Part shown: positions 32,545-44,502 of the stretch, one piece after another
Position numbering within the stretch: the stretch's first letter is position 1
Layout: every line of letters begins with the position of its first letter
Assembly (NCBI GenBank): GCA_964036315.1
Contig: OZ038507.1
Span: forward strand, 60,394,002-60,458,001
DNA: 64,000 nt
Origin: Acanthosepion esculentum
Taxonomy: Eukaryota; Mollusca; Cephalopoda; Sepiida; Sepiidae
Reading direction: 5' to 3'
Made by a program: the position numbers and the translations under genes
The notes under the pieces: generated by a model
What the model saw: only the letters and a program-made list of their open reading frames with translations
Database searches by the model: none
Told to the model about the DNA's origin: nothing

Positions 32545-33075
32545 AGCAATAATGAGATAGAATAAAACTAGTAATAAAATAATAGTAATAATGAAGAGTG
32601 AATAGAGCCTGAGTGTTGGGATAAAAAGCAACAATAATAAGATGGAATAAAACTAGTAATAAAATAATAGTAATAATGAAGAGTGTATAGAGCTAGAGTG
32701 TTGGGATAAAAAGCAACAATGATAAGATGGAATAAAACTAGTAATAAAATAATATTAATAATGAAGAGTGTATTGAGCCAGAGTGTTGGGATAAAAAGCA
32801 ACAATAATAAGATGGAATAAAACTAGTAATAAAATAATAGTAATAATGAAGAGTGTATAGAGCCAGAGTGTTGGGATAAAAAGCAACAATAATAAGATGG
32901 AATAAAACTAGTAATAAAATAATATTAATAATGAAGAGTGTATTGAGCCAGTGTTGGGATAAAAAACAACAACAATAAGATGGAATAACTAGTAATAAAA
33001 TAATAATGAAAATTATATTGACCCAGGTTGATGGGATAAATAGCAATAAAATAATAGTAATAATAATAAAGACTA
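32545..33075 (+). repeat. 85-bp tandem repeat, about six units
   Basis: GATGGAATAAAACTAGTAAT recurs near 32641, 32726, 32811 and 32896 (85-bp steps), with diverged outer units at both ends. The minus frames reading Tyr/Leu-rich text are products of the period and the trinucleotide content. Confidence 0.9.
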
Positions 33076-33954
33076 AAGAGTATATTAACCCAAATGGCAA
33101 CAGTAACAAGAAGATGTAGATTGTAGATAAATAAAGTAGCCATTATTAGGCTTGGTTAGACATTTTTTCTCTCCCGGGAATGCCAAAAAATAAGAATGGA
33201 GCCAGAAGAAAGAGAGAAGGAAAAAGAAATTAGCAATTTAGGACAAATGTAGAAAGAAAGAAAAGAAAAGAAATAAGAAGAAAGCATGTAGAAAAGGGGG
33301 CAAAAAAGAGTTTGTTTTTTTTTAATTATCACCGAGAAGTCAAAAAAGAAAGAAAAAAAAAAAAGCTACGTAATTACTGCTCAAATAATCGCTTCTAGGT
33401 CATAGTTATTTTTGTTTTTTTTTTAACACTGCATACTAAGTCATTTAGTACATAAAACTGTAATAATGTTCACTTTTCAAGCCGTGAGCTTCGTGTAAAA
33501 GATCAAGTTCAGGAAGTCAAATAAATAAATAAAAATAATTAATCAAATTCAAAGTACGTAAATTAATTGCTGGCAATTTGTTTCAGAGCTTTATTGCCAG
33601 AAATGCAAAAAAAAAACAAGGCAACAAGTGAGTCAGTTACTTTAACTTTCGAAAACAACTGACGGCCAAGACATTTAGAGTTTTTGTTTAAGATGCCAAA
33701 ACATCAGCAAACATGACTCTTCACAGCTTCCTTTCTTTTCTTTTTTTTATATAAATTAACATGATGTCCTTGCAAAGATAATGAAGGGGTTTGTCCATTG
33801 CCTTTTTCACGGTTTCGAATGTCATTCTCCATTCGTAAATTAGGCTTACTTAGATTAGGAACGCCAGGTACTGTAACGTCCTACAACCCAAAACACGTTT
33901 CGGCTTTAAAGAAGCCACAAAAAGGGCTGATGAGCTTTAAAAATCAAATCAATC
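33076..33954. other. AT-rich low-copy spacer
   Basis: Purine-rich at 33190-33300. No gene is seen. Confidence 0.5.
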
Positions 33955-34155
33955 AATTAGGCGATCATGGCTCTCCACGGACTCCTTTTCTTCATTACTA
34001 TCTAATAAATATGATTATTTACAAAATAACCATGGTACTTCTTCAGAAAGACAAGGGAGTGGTTTCCAGTTGCTGAAATCCGTAGTTGTCCTTTTCCTAG
34101 GCTGGCTGGCTGGCACCCAAGTCTAAAGATCCCAGTTTACCCGGATATCTAACCC
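33955..34155. repeat. LINE family C scrap and dispersed repeat H
   Basis: GGCGATCATGGCTCTCCACG (33960) is an antisense scrap of LINE family C. GGAGTGGTTTCCAGTTGCTG, GTTGTCCTTTTCCTAGGCTG and CCCAGTTTACCCGG (34048-34143) recur in order at 51908-52026. Confidence 0.5.
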
Positions 34156-34692
34156 AGAGCTTGGGATAGGGAAAAAGAAATGTTTTTCCTAAAGGCATTA
34201 GTTCGGAAATTTCCCATTAGGTTAGTGAAATTTAATATCGCAAAATCGTTCAGCACAAACAGACACTTCTTTTCTTTTCTTTTCAATAGCAAAAAAACTG
34301 TCTGAGTGTAGGGGCAGAACTTTAAGAGACGCTCATTAAAAAAAAAAATATGAAAAATTTGGGGGAGGCTGAAATAATATTTGTAGATTATCATTCTGTA
34401 GGCCTTAATTTGGCCGCAACACGTGTGAAATATATATCTTATCAATTTGGAAGTGGAGGTCCTGTTTAATATCAATAGTGTCAAATCGACCCCTGACTTT
34501 TAAATAGTTATATTGGTTTATTTTTTGAGTGGGGTTACAAAAAGAGGTCTTTTAAATAAAAGAACAAACGGATATAATAATAATAATATATATATATATA
34601 TATATATATGCATTTTTAATTAAGGAACAATTTTCTTTCTTTTTAGGGAACAACATTTCAGAGTTCAGTCGAAGACGTTAGACTCTGTAAAG
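34156..34692. other. AT-rich low-copy spacer
   Basis: A minus-strand frame of 111 codons is open here but has no recognisable domain or codon bias. No gene is called. A (TA)n lies at 34585-34609. Confidence 0.45.
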
Positions 34693-34996
34693 CAGCGATT
34701 TGGGTTTTGGGGCCATGCTACACTTTGGTATTTTTAAAATTCTGGTACCCCCTATGATATTTAATTCTTTTACATGTATGCCAATTGCACATGTACGTAC
34801 ATACACACAAAATATTTTTATGTGTGCATACTGTTATTCATATCTTATGTTTTAACGCGCAACACTGTCACTCAGACTCAGTAGAAAACAATTCACTGTT
34901 AAATAACTCATTCTCGAATTGCCACCTTGTTCTGTTGGTATAGTAAGCCGAAGGGTGCACATCCTACGCATGCCCCACCGGTGGGAATCATTGCTG
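34693..34996 (+). mobile_element. hAT-like miniature element, second type
   Basis: The left end is CAGCGATTTGGG. The right end, read inverted, is CAGCAATGATTCCCACCGG. The ends are an imperfect terminal repeat around 304 bp with no frame. A short TAAAG occurs at both borders but not in 8-bp register. Confidence 0.4.
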
Positions 34997-35084
34997 TAAA
35001 GGTAATACTAGTGTGGAAGAAGACTTTGAAATGATCCAGGAACCCAATCCTAAACCGGAAATACGGGATAAGCCTCTACGCCTG

Positions 35085-35150
35085 TTAAAAAAAAAACAAA
35101 AAAAAACGAGAAGTGTGAACCGGGCGATAGGCGAACTTATCTACTCCTAT
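35085..35150 (-). mobile_element. 5' scrap of the tail-sharing SINE, inverted
   Basis: GTGTGAACCGGGCGATAGGC and GATCTACTCCT-like text are the inverse of CGCCCGGTTCACAC and AGGAGTAGAT found at 26.3 kb. Confidence 0.55.
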
Positions 35151-35882
35151 TAATTTGCATAAATTAAGAAAATTAAAATTTTGTATCCATTTATTAATTT
35201 TCATGTAAGATAAATAATTATTAACCTCAAATGCTTGTGCATATGCCCCCCCCCCCAAAAAAAAAACACACACACAACACATATCTATGATGTCAGGATA
35301 GTTTCAAACTTGATATTTACAAATAACTGCTAAGTGACTTAGCCTAGGCTTGATAACTCTGTAAAAGTCAGGGATCAGTTTGACACTGTATCGATATTAT
35401 AAACAGTACCCCCCTATCTAAATTGATAACAAATCAATATTTTTCGATTCTGACAAGTCTCGTGGTCTAAGGTCGAAAGAATGCTAAATACACAAAAATT
35501 ATCCCTCTCCCAATTTTTCCTTCTTTTAAAAAAAAAAAGAGTGAACTAGTTTATTTAAGTAGTGCCAGGTAGTAACGGTCTGTGAAACTAACTAGTTACT
35601 TCATGGTACGATGCTTATTCTTCATGCTTAAAACTCGGCTTAAGCATTCGGTGAGGGCATAACTCTCCAAAGCTCGTCGGCTGACATGTAATGCCTTAAC
35701 GCAAGACGCGCTGTGCACCGTGCCGGGGGGAGGGGGTCGTATGCCGGCCAGTCAACCAACCATGGCTCTATTCAGGGTATTCACATCCATCGTCCAGATG
35801 GAGAAGGAAGAGGGTAGAAAACTAAAATTATAAGCCTCCATGTAAGAATGATCGAACTAATGTTTAGTCTGCAAATTCTTAC
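35151..35882. other. Low-copy stretch with a moderately GC-rich patch
   Basis: A C-rich run (35247-35257) and a GC-rich patch at 35680-35760 stand out. No gene or element end is recognised. Confidence 0.45.
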
Positions 35883-35997
35883 TTGTTCACCCACCGACTT
35901 GAGGCGATACCCGCCTCCGCAAGTGGCGGGCTTGTGTACATTTATTCCAATTTTCTTCGCCACAGTGTTTAATTTGGCAGTCCAAATAATACATCAG
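35883..35997 (-). other. Exon-like segment (AG at 35998-35999, GTAAGA at 35877-35882)
   Basis: On the minus strand ACTTTTTTAG|CTGATG and GAACAA|GTAAGA bracket 115 bp with higher GC than its flanks and a GCCCGCCACTTGCGGAGGCG hairpin. The phase-0 frame is open for 36 codons from CTG-ATG and then stops just before the donor. It is more likely a non-coding or 5' UTR exon, or chance. Confidence 0.25.
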
Positions 35998-36200
35998 CTA
36001 AAAAAGTAAATCTTTAATAAAAAGAAAATGCACACAATTGATAAGAAGTTTTTACCTATAGTGCGATATAAGATTTTAATAACTAAAATCTAGGCTCAAT
36101 AGATAGGATTAGACCGATAAATATGAACAGTACTAGAAGGGATAAGGTTTCGGAAAATTCACTATTTTAATAACTTAAATAAGTTTTTTTTTCTTTTAAC

Positions 36201-36234
36201 GGCCATTTTGTTTAGAAGAATATGCGCATGCGTG
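36201..36234 (-). promoter_or_regulatory. Adjacent NRF1-like and YY1-like sites
   Basis: TGCGCATGCGTG (36223-36234) is one base from the NRF1 palindrome. CAAAATGGCC (minus strand, 36210-36201) resembles YY1. The pair is spaced as in TATA-less promoters that would fire leftward. No transcript evidence is available. Confidence 0.25.
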
Positions 36235-36724
36235 TTACAATTTCTTTAAAAGGAAATCAAGAACCGACTGTTAAGATTTACTTCTTTTTTTTTTTTTAAT
36301 TTCTAAATTTTTTAAAAAGGAAACTATACTTTCTGCTTGACCTAAGTAAAATAATTCTATTATAATTTTATTCATGTAATTTTTAATTAACTTGCCAAAA
36401 AAAAAAAAAAAAATCAATATCTAACTTGCAAATTTGAAAAGTTTTTATTCTTTTGACACCGAAATATAGATGATCTCTGATAAGCGGAGGGAACGATTAA
36501 AAGTTAAAACTTCAGAAATTTTTTCCAATTTTAGATGAATAAATCAGTTTTTAATCGCCAAATGTAACAGCAGCGAAAAATATCAATCGAATGCCTGAGG
36601 TTCGATCTTTAATAGACTAAAATTATCAAGTGGATAATTCTTACTGCTAATCAGTGATTCCCCCCCTCCTCTGCGAAAGGAGTTTTCTTTCAAAGTTATA
36701 AAAGATGGGCGTTAACTGGCTTAC

Positions 36725-36873
36725 TTATCCCAAAATAGGAAGAACATGTCATTTTTCTTTTTATTGCAATCACCATTTCTACCAGGTTTTGGCCAGTTTA
36801 GCATTGTCTGGTATAAGGTCATGATAGTGGCGTACTCAATACAAATCCAAGTCGCCAACAGTACAACACTGAT
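36725..36873 (-). other. Exon-like open segment of 149 bp
   Basis: Minus-strand acceptor TTTTTTTTTCTTGTAAAG at 36874 and donor GATAA|GTAAGC at 36724 enclose 49 open codons plus two bases. They begin ISVVLLATWICIEY and end KKKNDMFFLFWD. The first 14 residues are hydrophobic. I recognise no family. If joined to the segment at 35997, a stop follows at once, so the two are probably not consecutive coding exons. Confidence 0.3.
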
Positions 36874-39800
36874 CTTTACAAGAAAAAAAAAGTCAGTGGC
36901 ATTTTTCACTTTATCAAAGATGCAAAGCAAATGGATATTAATGATTGCACAATCGAACTTTTTTTTTTAAAATTTTATATAGCGATTTTGAGGAGTAAAA
37001 AAAAAAGTCTTAAAATGCATTTGAAAGTTACTAAGTGCTCTTTAGGTGAATAAAAATATTTGAAGCTAGTTTTTCTATAAATTAAGCAAATTTAAAGTAT
37101 TTTATTTTCTACGTTTTTTTGTTTACGCAACTTTGAGGGGAAAGGAAAACGAAACGAATTTATGAAATACTGTAAATTAAAATAGTTTTCAACATGTAAA
37201 TTTTGACTTTTGTATTTACAAATGCATTATTTGTCAAATTTAAATAAATTTGTCTATTTATATTATTTAATTTTAAAAAGAAAGCATTATCAACCACAGT
37301 CTGTAACAGTCAGTTTTTCTCAATATATAAGAAATTTTAATTAAAAAAATCCACCATTGTCTCAGAAATTTCGAAACCTGCCAAAATAAATTCAGTTTTT
37401 TATCACTAATAATACACGAAATATCAAGACCAACAGTAAAAAAAAAAAAAAAATTAAATAGACCAAAAATTTATAAATTTGACATGAAATTTAACCGATA
37501 AAATTAACTTCATATTTAAAAAATTAAAACGCATCAAAACTTTAAAATATATAAGTAACTTTAAATGAAAAAAAAAAAAAAATTATCCCCACCCTAAATT
37601 AATAAATTTATAATTTTATAAAAATAAAAAAAAAAAAAAGGTTAAGTAAACACCCTAAACAAATTTCAACTTTGTAAATCACAAAAAAAGGAAAGAGGAA
37701 ACATATGCTCTTTCTCCAAAATCAGGGTAAAAAGTAAATCCATCTTTTTCTATTCTGTCGTCACGTCACGAGGTTTTGACACGTGAAGGAAAACTGGTAA
37801 CAATTCAAACGGTTTTTCTTCAGTGTCGATTCGCAAATGGTATATAAATACATTTTTTTCCTCAATAGAAAAACAGGAAAGTGTATTTTAAAAAAAGAAA
37901 AAGAAAATACCACAAAACTGCATTCTATTTTCTTTTTGAAAAGCTTTTCACTTAAATAAAAAAATAAAATAAAAAATGAGGTTATATCCATTTTTGTGAT
38001 CGCATTTTTGCTGGCGTAAAATTTCCACTCGCAATTCGCATCAAGGTTCTTAAAAGAATTACACTTGTCCGCAAGGAGATTTTTAAATATATAAATAATC
38101 CACATTTCTTCAAAAAGAGGGGAAAATAGTTAAAAAATAAAAATAAAAAATAGAAAAACCGGTCGTCACATGATTAAACGCTGCATTTCACTAGATTTAT
38201 CCCCAGAAGGTGTATTCATTCAAATTTAATTCATCCATATCTGGCAAGGCAAGGTATATTTCAAACAAGTTAAAAAAGAAAAAAAAAAACACTTCGATAT
38301 AATTTCCAACATCCCATAAGCTCACAGGTGGTCGTAATATGGAAATACATATATAAGTATAGGAAAAAGAAGCCGGCAAAATTCGCAGAGGTAATCCAAA
38401 AATTTTCCAGCCGGCTCTGACACTAACGTAACGAGAAAGCGGCAAGTGCGCGGTTAAACAGTTCGTTAGCAGTTTCTTAGCAGTTTTCGACAATGCGCAG
38501 CGCTTCTCAAAGTCAAGGGAGACAAGTCGATTACATCATTTAAGAAGAGGGACCTCTTTCGCGAAATGGACATGAAAAATTTAAACTTTCGAGAGTCGGG
38601 GCAGGGTTAATGATGTATGTGTTTGTGAGTTGTTTTTTTTTTTTTTTTGCAGTTAAATAAATATTTTACGTTCTTGTTACGAATCAAAGTTTGTCTTTGG
38701 CTTTTAGGTTTAACCCTGACTTTTGGGGCTCCAGAAAGTGTCCACTGAAAAATATGAAGAGAAAGCAAAATAGATACCTAAAAACTTAAAGTCTCTACCT
38801 ATCTAGCTAGATATCTATATTGTGGAAAAAATGTATGACAAAGTCGAAAAAAGTTTTAGCATGTATCGAACTTTAGGACGTCATATGAAATCTTAAAAGA
38901 CGAAACTCCTCACACGAAAACTTTTTCCCCCAATATTGTTCTTTAGATATAAAAAACTTACATATCGTCATCTCATAGTATTTTACTGTTTTTGAAGCCT
39001 GGGTTGCTAAGGAGGCATTTAAAGCAAGCAGGCTTTGTGATAGAGTTTTCAATATCAAAGATAAAGCGTTAATAATTAGGAAAGTTTTAGTTTAGCTCAT
39101 GTTCTCTTCAGAGTATATAACCAGTCGTTGGATCAGAGTTAAATTGTTTAAAACACGGCCTAAGTTTTATTTAAAATGATTTTTTAAAAATGAAAAATAT
39201 TTCTTGAACCTTTTATTTTGGTTTTAACTTTAATATACCCAATAAGCTTTTATTTTGGTTTAAATTTAATAAAATAGTTTGCTGGATTTCAAAACCAATT
39301 CAAATTCGCTGGGAGGATTTTTCGTCTTGAAATTGCTAAAATCGCTGATTTTAGCGCCATTTTTAGCCATCCGTCATCACGAAGTTATTACCCTTTATTA
39401 AAATATCTTTCAAAAATAACATACTGTTCTGAAACTTAACTTGAAGAATATTAACCTAGTTAAAGTTTAATGAATACGATTTGAAACAAATATTACTTTA
39501 AGTTTAAAATATCGCAGAAATGCATTTTATTTAAGGTGTTGACAGATTGACAGAAATTTATCTAATGTTCTACAGTGCTTATATCTGTTTAATTTACTTG
39601 AGGAATATAACGTTAGCGCCTTATTTTGTATAATTTTTAACTACTCAGTAATCTTAAAAATTACGAAAATATTCTCCGTAATCTAATGTTTTATTGAAAT
39701 TTAGATACTTTGACTTCAAATTTATAATAGTTATCGTTTTTATTTTTTGATAATGTCGTGTATGGACGTCTGAATTTACAAAGAATAGGCACGTTTATAC

Positions 39801-40974
39801 ATACATACTGTTTAATTCTTTTAAAAATATTGTGGGTTGATGAATAGTAAGCTTTTCCATTTATGAGTAGTAAATATAGTTTTTACTTATAATAATAATA
39901 ATAAATATCTAAAAAGGCCAAATTAATGCAGAACTTTAAAAGATTTCAAAATTGATAAATTATTCTAATTTATTTTTAAATGTAAATGATTCTTGTAAAA
40001 AAATTTTATCCATCAAAAAAAAAAAAAAAAAAAAAAATTCTTAAGACAATAGTGTCCATAATATTCATAAAAGCAACTAAAAGTTTTTTTTCTATCTTGG
40101 TGTTATTGTATTTTATTTTTACGATTCAAAGCAAATTTTTGGTAAATGGGAATTCTGTTTTACCAAAGAAAAAAAAAAAAAAAAAAAAAAAAAATTGCTC
40201 TCCAGGTAATTCTGTTTAAACATTAAACAGTACACAATTTGTTTTCTTGAAATATCATAAAATTAAATCAGTGTGTGTGTGTGTGTGTAGGGGGGGGCAT
40301 GTAATTTTTTTAATCAAGATTTTCTAAAAAAAAAAAAAAAAAAGAAAAAAAAAGACAGATTTTTAAAATAATTTAATTCATTTGTGAATAAGTCCTGAAA
40401 CTTTAATTTAAATCTGACAGTTTGATTTTTGCTGGAATTTCCAAATCAATATATTTTTCACCGCAAAAAAAAGACGCTAAAAGTTCCTATATTAATCTTG
40501 CACACCCCCTCCAGTGCAAAAAAAAAAATAAAATAACATTTTTAACCAAAATTTCTAACGTCCTAAAAAGGACCAGAAATATAATTTAATAATCCAAAAG
40601 TCCTTTGGTCTTTTCATCTTTCCTCTTAATAATAACTTTGTTTGACTAAGTTTGGAGCAAGTTTTTTTATTATCATGGTATACTAATTTTTTAGCGAATG
40701 AGTGAAAGTAACTACTAATAGATTAAGCCCTCCAAATATATGAATACGAGTTTGATTTCATATAAGAAAATATAGTTTTACGGTGTGCTATATTTATAGA
40801 TAAAAGTGCTTAATATCAGAGAGTGTATTTAAACGGGGACACGGAATCATAGCATAAAGATTGCGTTTATGAATTAATTAGACTATCGCTACATGGTACT
40901 GACTTCAGTGGTCTCTATAACAATTCAACTCGTCATTATTCAAATTAATATACTATGTATTTTAATTTGAATAA
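36874..40974. other. Long AT-rich low-copy region, intron-like
   Basis: About 4 kb with poly-A/T runs (for example 40016-40037, 40166-40193) and no element that I recognise. A CpG-richer patch lies at 38400-38540 (GCGCAGCGC, GCGCGG). A short (TG)n lies at 40271-40289. Confidence 0.5.
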
Positions 40975-41250
40975 AGACGACATAAACCGTTGATTAAATC
41001 AAATTAATTGATAAGCATACGTACAGTGCTGATAATGACGGTGGCGATAAATTCAAAGAAAATTTAAATAAACAGTAATAATTTGAATAAAGTAACTTCG
41101 CCTATAACTGTGCTTTATCCGCCTTCAATAAACAATTAATATTCAACCTAATTACAATTAATGGTAGATAACCGATGAAGAATAGTTCAGCTATGTTGAT
41201 CCAATTGTTCTGTGAGGCCTGAGGTGTTGTCAGTTAGGCTGATCTCATTT
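40975..41250 (+). repeat. Dispersed repeat family E, copy 2
   Basis: GATTAAATCAAATTAATTGA, then GTACAGTGCTGATAAT, then AATATTCAACCTAATTACAA, then GAAGAATAGTTCAGCTATG. The next copy starts 665 bp downstream in the same orientation. Confidence 0.75.
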
Positions 41251-41267
41251 AAATCCTTTACGCGGTC

Positions 41268-41580
41268 TTGTGGCTGATGACTTATTTTCCACTCTACAGC
41301 CTCTTTCCACATAGACGCAAAGTCACAAGCCTGTTGCCACTTTATCATTATTACCATGGCCAATGTTCTGAGGAGGTCAATTCTTTAGTTCCGTTAGTTC
41401 TGAGGTTTACAGTTATTATTCGCCATGCCACGTCCATCGAGTCGAATCGTCCGCATTTCCTCTGTATTCCAATTGTAATGAAGACGTTTCGCTGAAACAG
41501 CCCCCCCCGCGCCTCAAGAGCTGTTACTTTGTGGGACAGATTTGCATGTGAATACTTTTCTGAACGCGATAATCTTCATC
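41268..41580 (+). pseudogene. LINE ORF C-terminus (family B), best preserved copy
   Basis: A 75-codon frame reads LFPHRRKVTSLLPLYHYYHG, then QCSEEVNSLVPLVLRFT, then RHATSIESNRPHF. After a one-frame slip the text continues VTLWDRFACEYFSERDNLHP and stops at about 41586. This is the full C-terminal end of a jockey/CR1-like LINE protein, ending in the LW--L---F-----L motif. No RT core is present. It lies between two direct copies of repeat E. Confidence 0.7.
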
Positions 41581-41639
41581 CCTGATTGACTACTGCTTTG
41601 CCAGGCACACAATCCTGGAGGAAGACAACGACTTGACAA

Positions 41640-41930
41640 AAACAGTTGATTAAATGGAATTGATAAAGATGCGTACGGTGCTGTTAATTACGGCATCAAA
41701 GATTCAATTGAAAGAAAATCTAAGAATAACGAATTTCAAATAAGATAACCTCACCTCTTATTGTGCTAGACCCGTTTTCAATAAATAATTAATATTCAAC
41801 CTAATTACAATTAATGGTGGATAACGTAGGAAGAATAGTTCAGTTATGGTGATCCGATTGTTCAACGAAGCCTGAGGTGTAACTTGTCAAAATATTGTGA
41901 CGAGATTGCATCACTATTTTAGCATTTAGC
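41640..41930 (+). repeat. Dispersed repeat family E, copy 3
   Basis: ACAGTTGATTAAATGGAATT, then GTGCTGTTAATTACGGC, then AATATTCAACCTAATTACAA, then GCCTGAGGTGTAACTTGTC. Its 3' part extends farther than copy 2 and matches copy 1 (28.3 kb) to its end. Confidence 0.75.
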
Positions 41931-43486
41931 ACTCTGCATCCTTTATAAATATTAGTTCCCCTTTTACTGTATATAGAATCCCCCTCAAAATATAGTGCTT
42001 GGTATATTTGAAAATGCAGTAGCCTGGCTCTCAATTTCAGTCTAGAATATTTAGGTGTTGCCATAGAGGGATATGACTATACAACCAAGAAATTCAACTT
42101 GCATTGGTAGGACTAACATTTTGATTGGTGGAAAAAGTCGCCTAAAAGAGTGCTAAAGCTTAATCAATTCGGCTATTCCCTTTTATAGTTAACTGTCTTA
42201 TTCGTTTCGTTGTCTAACTCTAGTAAACGGTAGTAAAGCCTCTGTGTTTGTTTCAAAACGTGTATTTATTGATGTCTGTGTACACGTTCTGTGCCTGTAT
42301 TTATGACTGACTGTGTGTGTGTGTACTGCTCAAGTTTGTTTATATATCACTTGTAGGTTGGGCAGCTATTTTCCTTGTGTGTGTAAAACTCGATAAAAGA
42401 AGTTGTAGAGAAAATGTTTCTAATTGTACTTCATTGTTAAACCCAACTGGAATAAATATTCAGTGCCGCTATTATAATGAGATTTTACAATTCTCTTGTT
42501 CGATGTAGGCGGTGTATGATGACTTTCATTACTGCATCTAGAATCATTTTTTGTAAAAAAAAGGGGCCAAATGCAAGCGATCCTTCTACAGAATAATGAA
42601 CATGATAAAAATCTGATGATGCTAGAATTTATAATTAAAAATCTATGGATGACTAAAATGAGAGGGGAGGGAATGAACCCCAAAACAATGTCGTTATATA
42701 TATATAAGTTGAACGTCAAAAAACGACATTATTTTTGCACCAACCTAATAAATATCAAAACAAACCAAATAAAGATAACTGATGTTAGTAGGACCCGTCC
42801 AACCCTCAAAAAAGAGAGAACATACCTATTATGAAGTCCAGATATGAGCTATAATTTATATTAATAATAAATAAATATCTATTTCCAGACCGGTTGAGTT
42901 TTGATGTAAGTGTTGTGATACTGATGAGGAAAAAAAAAAGATGTATTTTTAATTATACACTTTTTTTTTTTTTTTTCCTATTTTGAAATATATATACATA
43001 TATATGCTCGTATACAGCGAAATGTGAGTAATACCGGTAAAGAAAAAAAAGTATAATAATAATAATCCTGTTATTGTACACTGAGCAGTTTTAACAGCAA
43101 TACTCAATGTACAATATTATATACACCGTATATACACGCGTTTAAATACAGCTGTACATTTTGACTACAGTAAATAGGGAGTCAACAGCGTAGCCAGAGC
43201 CAACGGTACATAAGATAATTTTATACCTCGTCTATGATGTGACCCTTATAATTACCTTTAAAAGTTGCAGGATTCGTGAGTGTATATATATATATATAAT
43301 ATATATATATATCGCGCAGGTGTTCTTCTTTTCAGCGAATTAGTGGAGGGATGTGTATATGTATGTACTGAAAAACCTCGAATTAACGGTCCCCAACGGA
43401 CTCTATATTTAACTTTAAATTAAAACATCTTAAACTTTATTTAAAGGTATAGTAAATTAAAAATAAAATACATATGTACATATATA
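41931..43486. other. AT-rich low-copy spacer
   Basis: Several open frames of 60-100 codons occur (for example 42317-42508 plus, 42420-42719 minus) without recognisable domains. No gene is called. Confidence 0.45.
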
Positions 43487-43488
43487 TA

Positions 43489-44458
43489 CAGTGCTGTTCG
43501 ATAAAAGTGACTCAACTGATTTTTTTTTTTTTTTTTTTTTTACTTAAAAATTTTTTTAGCCCATTGCTTTTGGGGTGAAACTAACTTTTAATCTTACTAA
43601 TATAAAGACTCCTTCCCGACCACCTAGTAAAAAAAGTTTACTCGCCCTAAGGTATTCTATTGATAATTATAATTTTGGATATAAATGAGATTTAGTGAAA
43701 AACTTTGTGCAAAAAAAGTGACTCACGTATTTCCTGAAACTAGTAATCAATAGAAACATAACCGAACAGCTTTAAATAAAGAATAATAGAGGTATAATTT
43801 ATTTATAACAGGTAATATAGTTCGAAATATTTAATAATCTATGAGTCCTCCTTTATTTTGAATAACCTTTTCAACACTTTTTGGCATTGATTTGATTAGG
43901 TTCTGGCAAATCTCATCTCCAAACATTGAATTCCATTCGGATATGAAATTCACAATCAAATCCTCTCTGTTTCTCAACTGCTTTCTCGAGAGCCTGTACT
44001 TTATAATGCTCCATAAGTTTTCTATGGGGTTGAGGTCAGGAGATTGGGGCGGCCATGTCATAACACTCACCTGCTTCTCATCAAAGTATCCCTTCATGAA
44101 TTTTGATTTGTGACAGGGAGCATTATCCTGCATAAAAATGAGCTTGGTGGGGTCGATTTGCACCCTTTCAGTAGAAGGGAGCAGACAAGACTCTAAAATT
44201 CTCTTGTACTCCTCGCTCCTGAGGGTCTTTTCAATAGGTTTTAAGAAACTAGTTCCATGAAAAGAAAAGCACCCCCAGAACATTATACTGAACGGATGCT
44301 TGACAGTACTTACTGCTAAATTCGAAGAGCTTTCAAAGCTTCTTCTTCGGATTTTAGATCGCTTATCCTTTGAATTTAGCTCAACTTTCGTTTAACCGGA
44401 GAAGAGAACATTTAGTAAAAAAAAAAAAAATCAGGTGAGTCACTTTTATCGAACAGCA

Positions 44459-44461
<3 letters not shown>
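43489..44461 (-). mobile_element. Tc1-type (DD34E) element, internally deleted, TIRs intact
   Basis: The termini CAGTGCTGTTCGATAAAAGT (43489) and its complement (ending 44461) are near-perfect inverted repeats of about 26 bp, both running into GACTCA. TA lies outside the left end; the right flank reads TG, perhaps mutated. A subterminal copy of AAAAAAAGTGACTCACG at about 43713 suggests an IR/DR arrangement at the left end. The matching right-hand inner repeat is gone, along with the 5' half of the transposase gene. Confidence 0.9.
43831..44406 (-). pseudogene. Tc1-type transposase, C-terminal catalytic part
   Basis: The open frame 44283-43831 (150 codons) reads MFWGCFSFHG, then FMQDNAPCHKSKFM, then WPPQSPDLNPIENLW. 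D53 and E88 are the second and third catalytic residues, spaced as DD34E. The frame extends back to about 44406 as NVLFSG-stop-TKVEL. There the first catalytic Asp of the FSDETK-like motif has become Gly and the next codon is a stop. The paired HTH DNA-binding domain is deleted. The protein would cut DNA by the RNase H-like DDE mechanism, but this copy cannot. Confidence 0.9.

Positions 44462-44502
<41 letters not shown>

Noticed and set aside
32568..33143. Leu/Tyr-rich minus frames that could be read as membrane helices
   Set aside because: They arise from the 85-bp tandem repeat and its TAA/TTA content.
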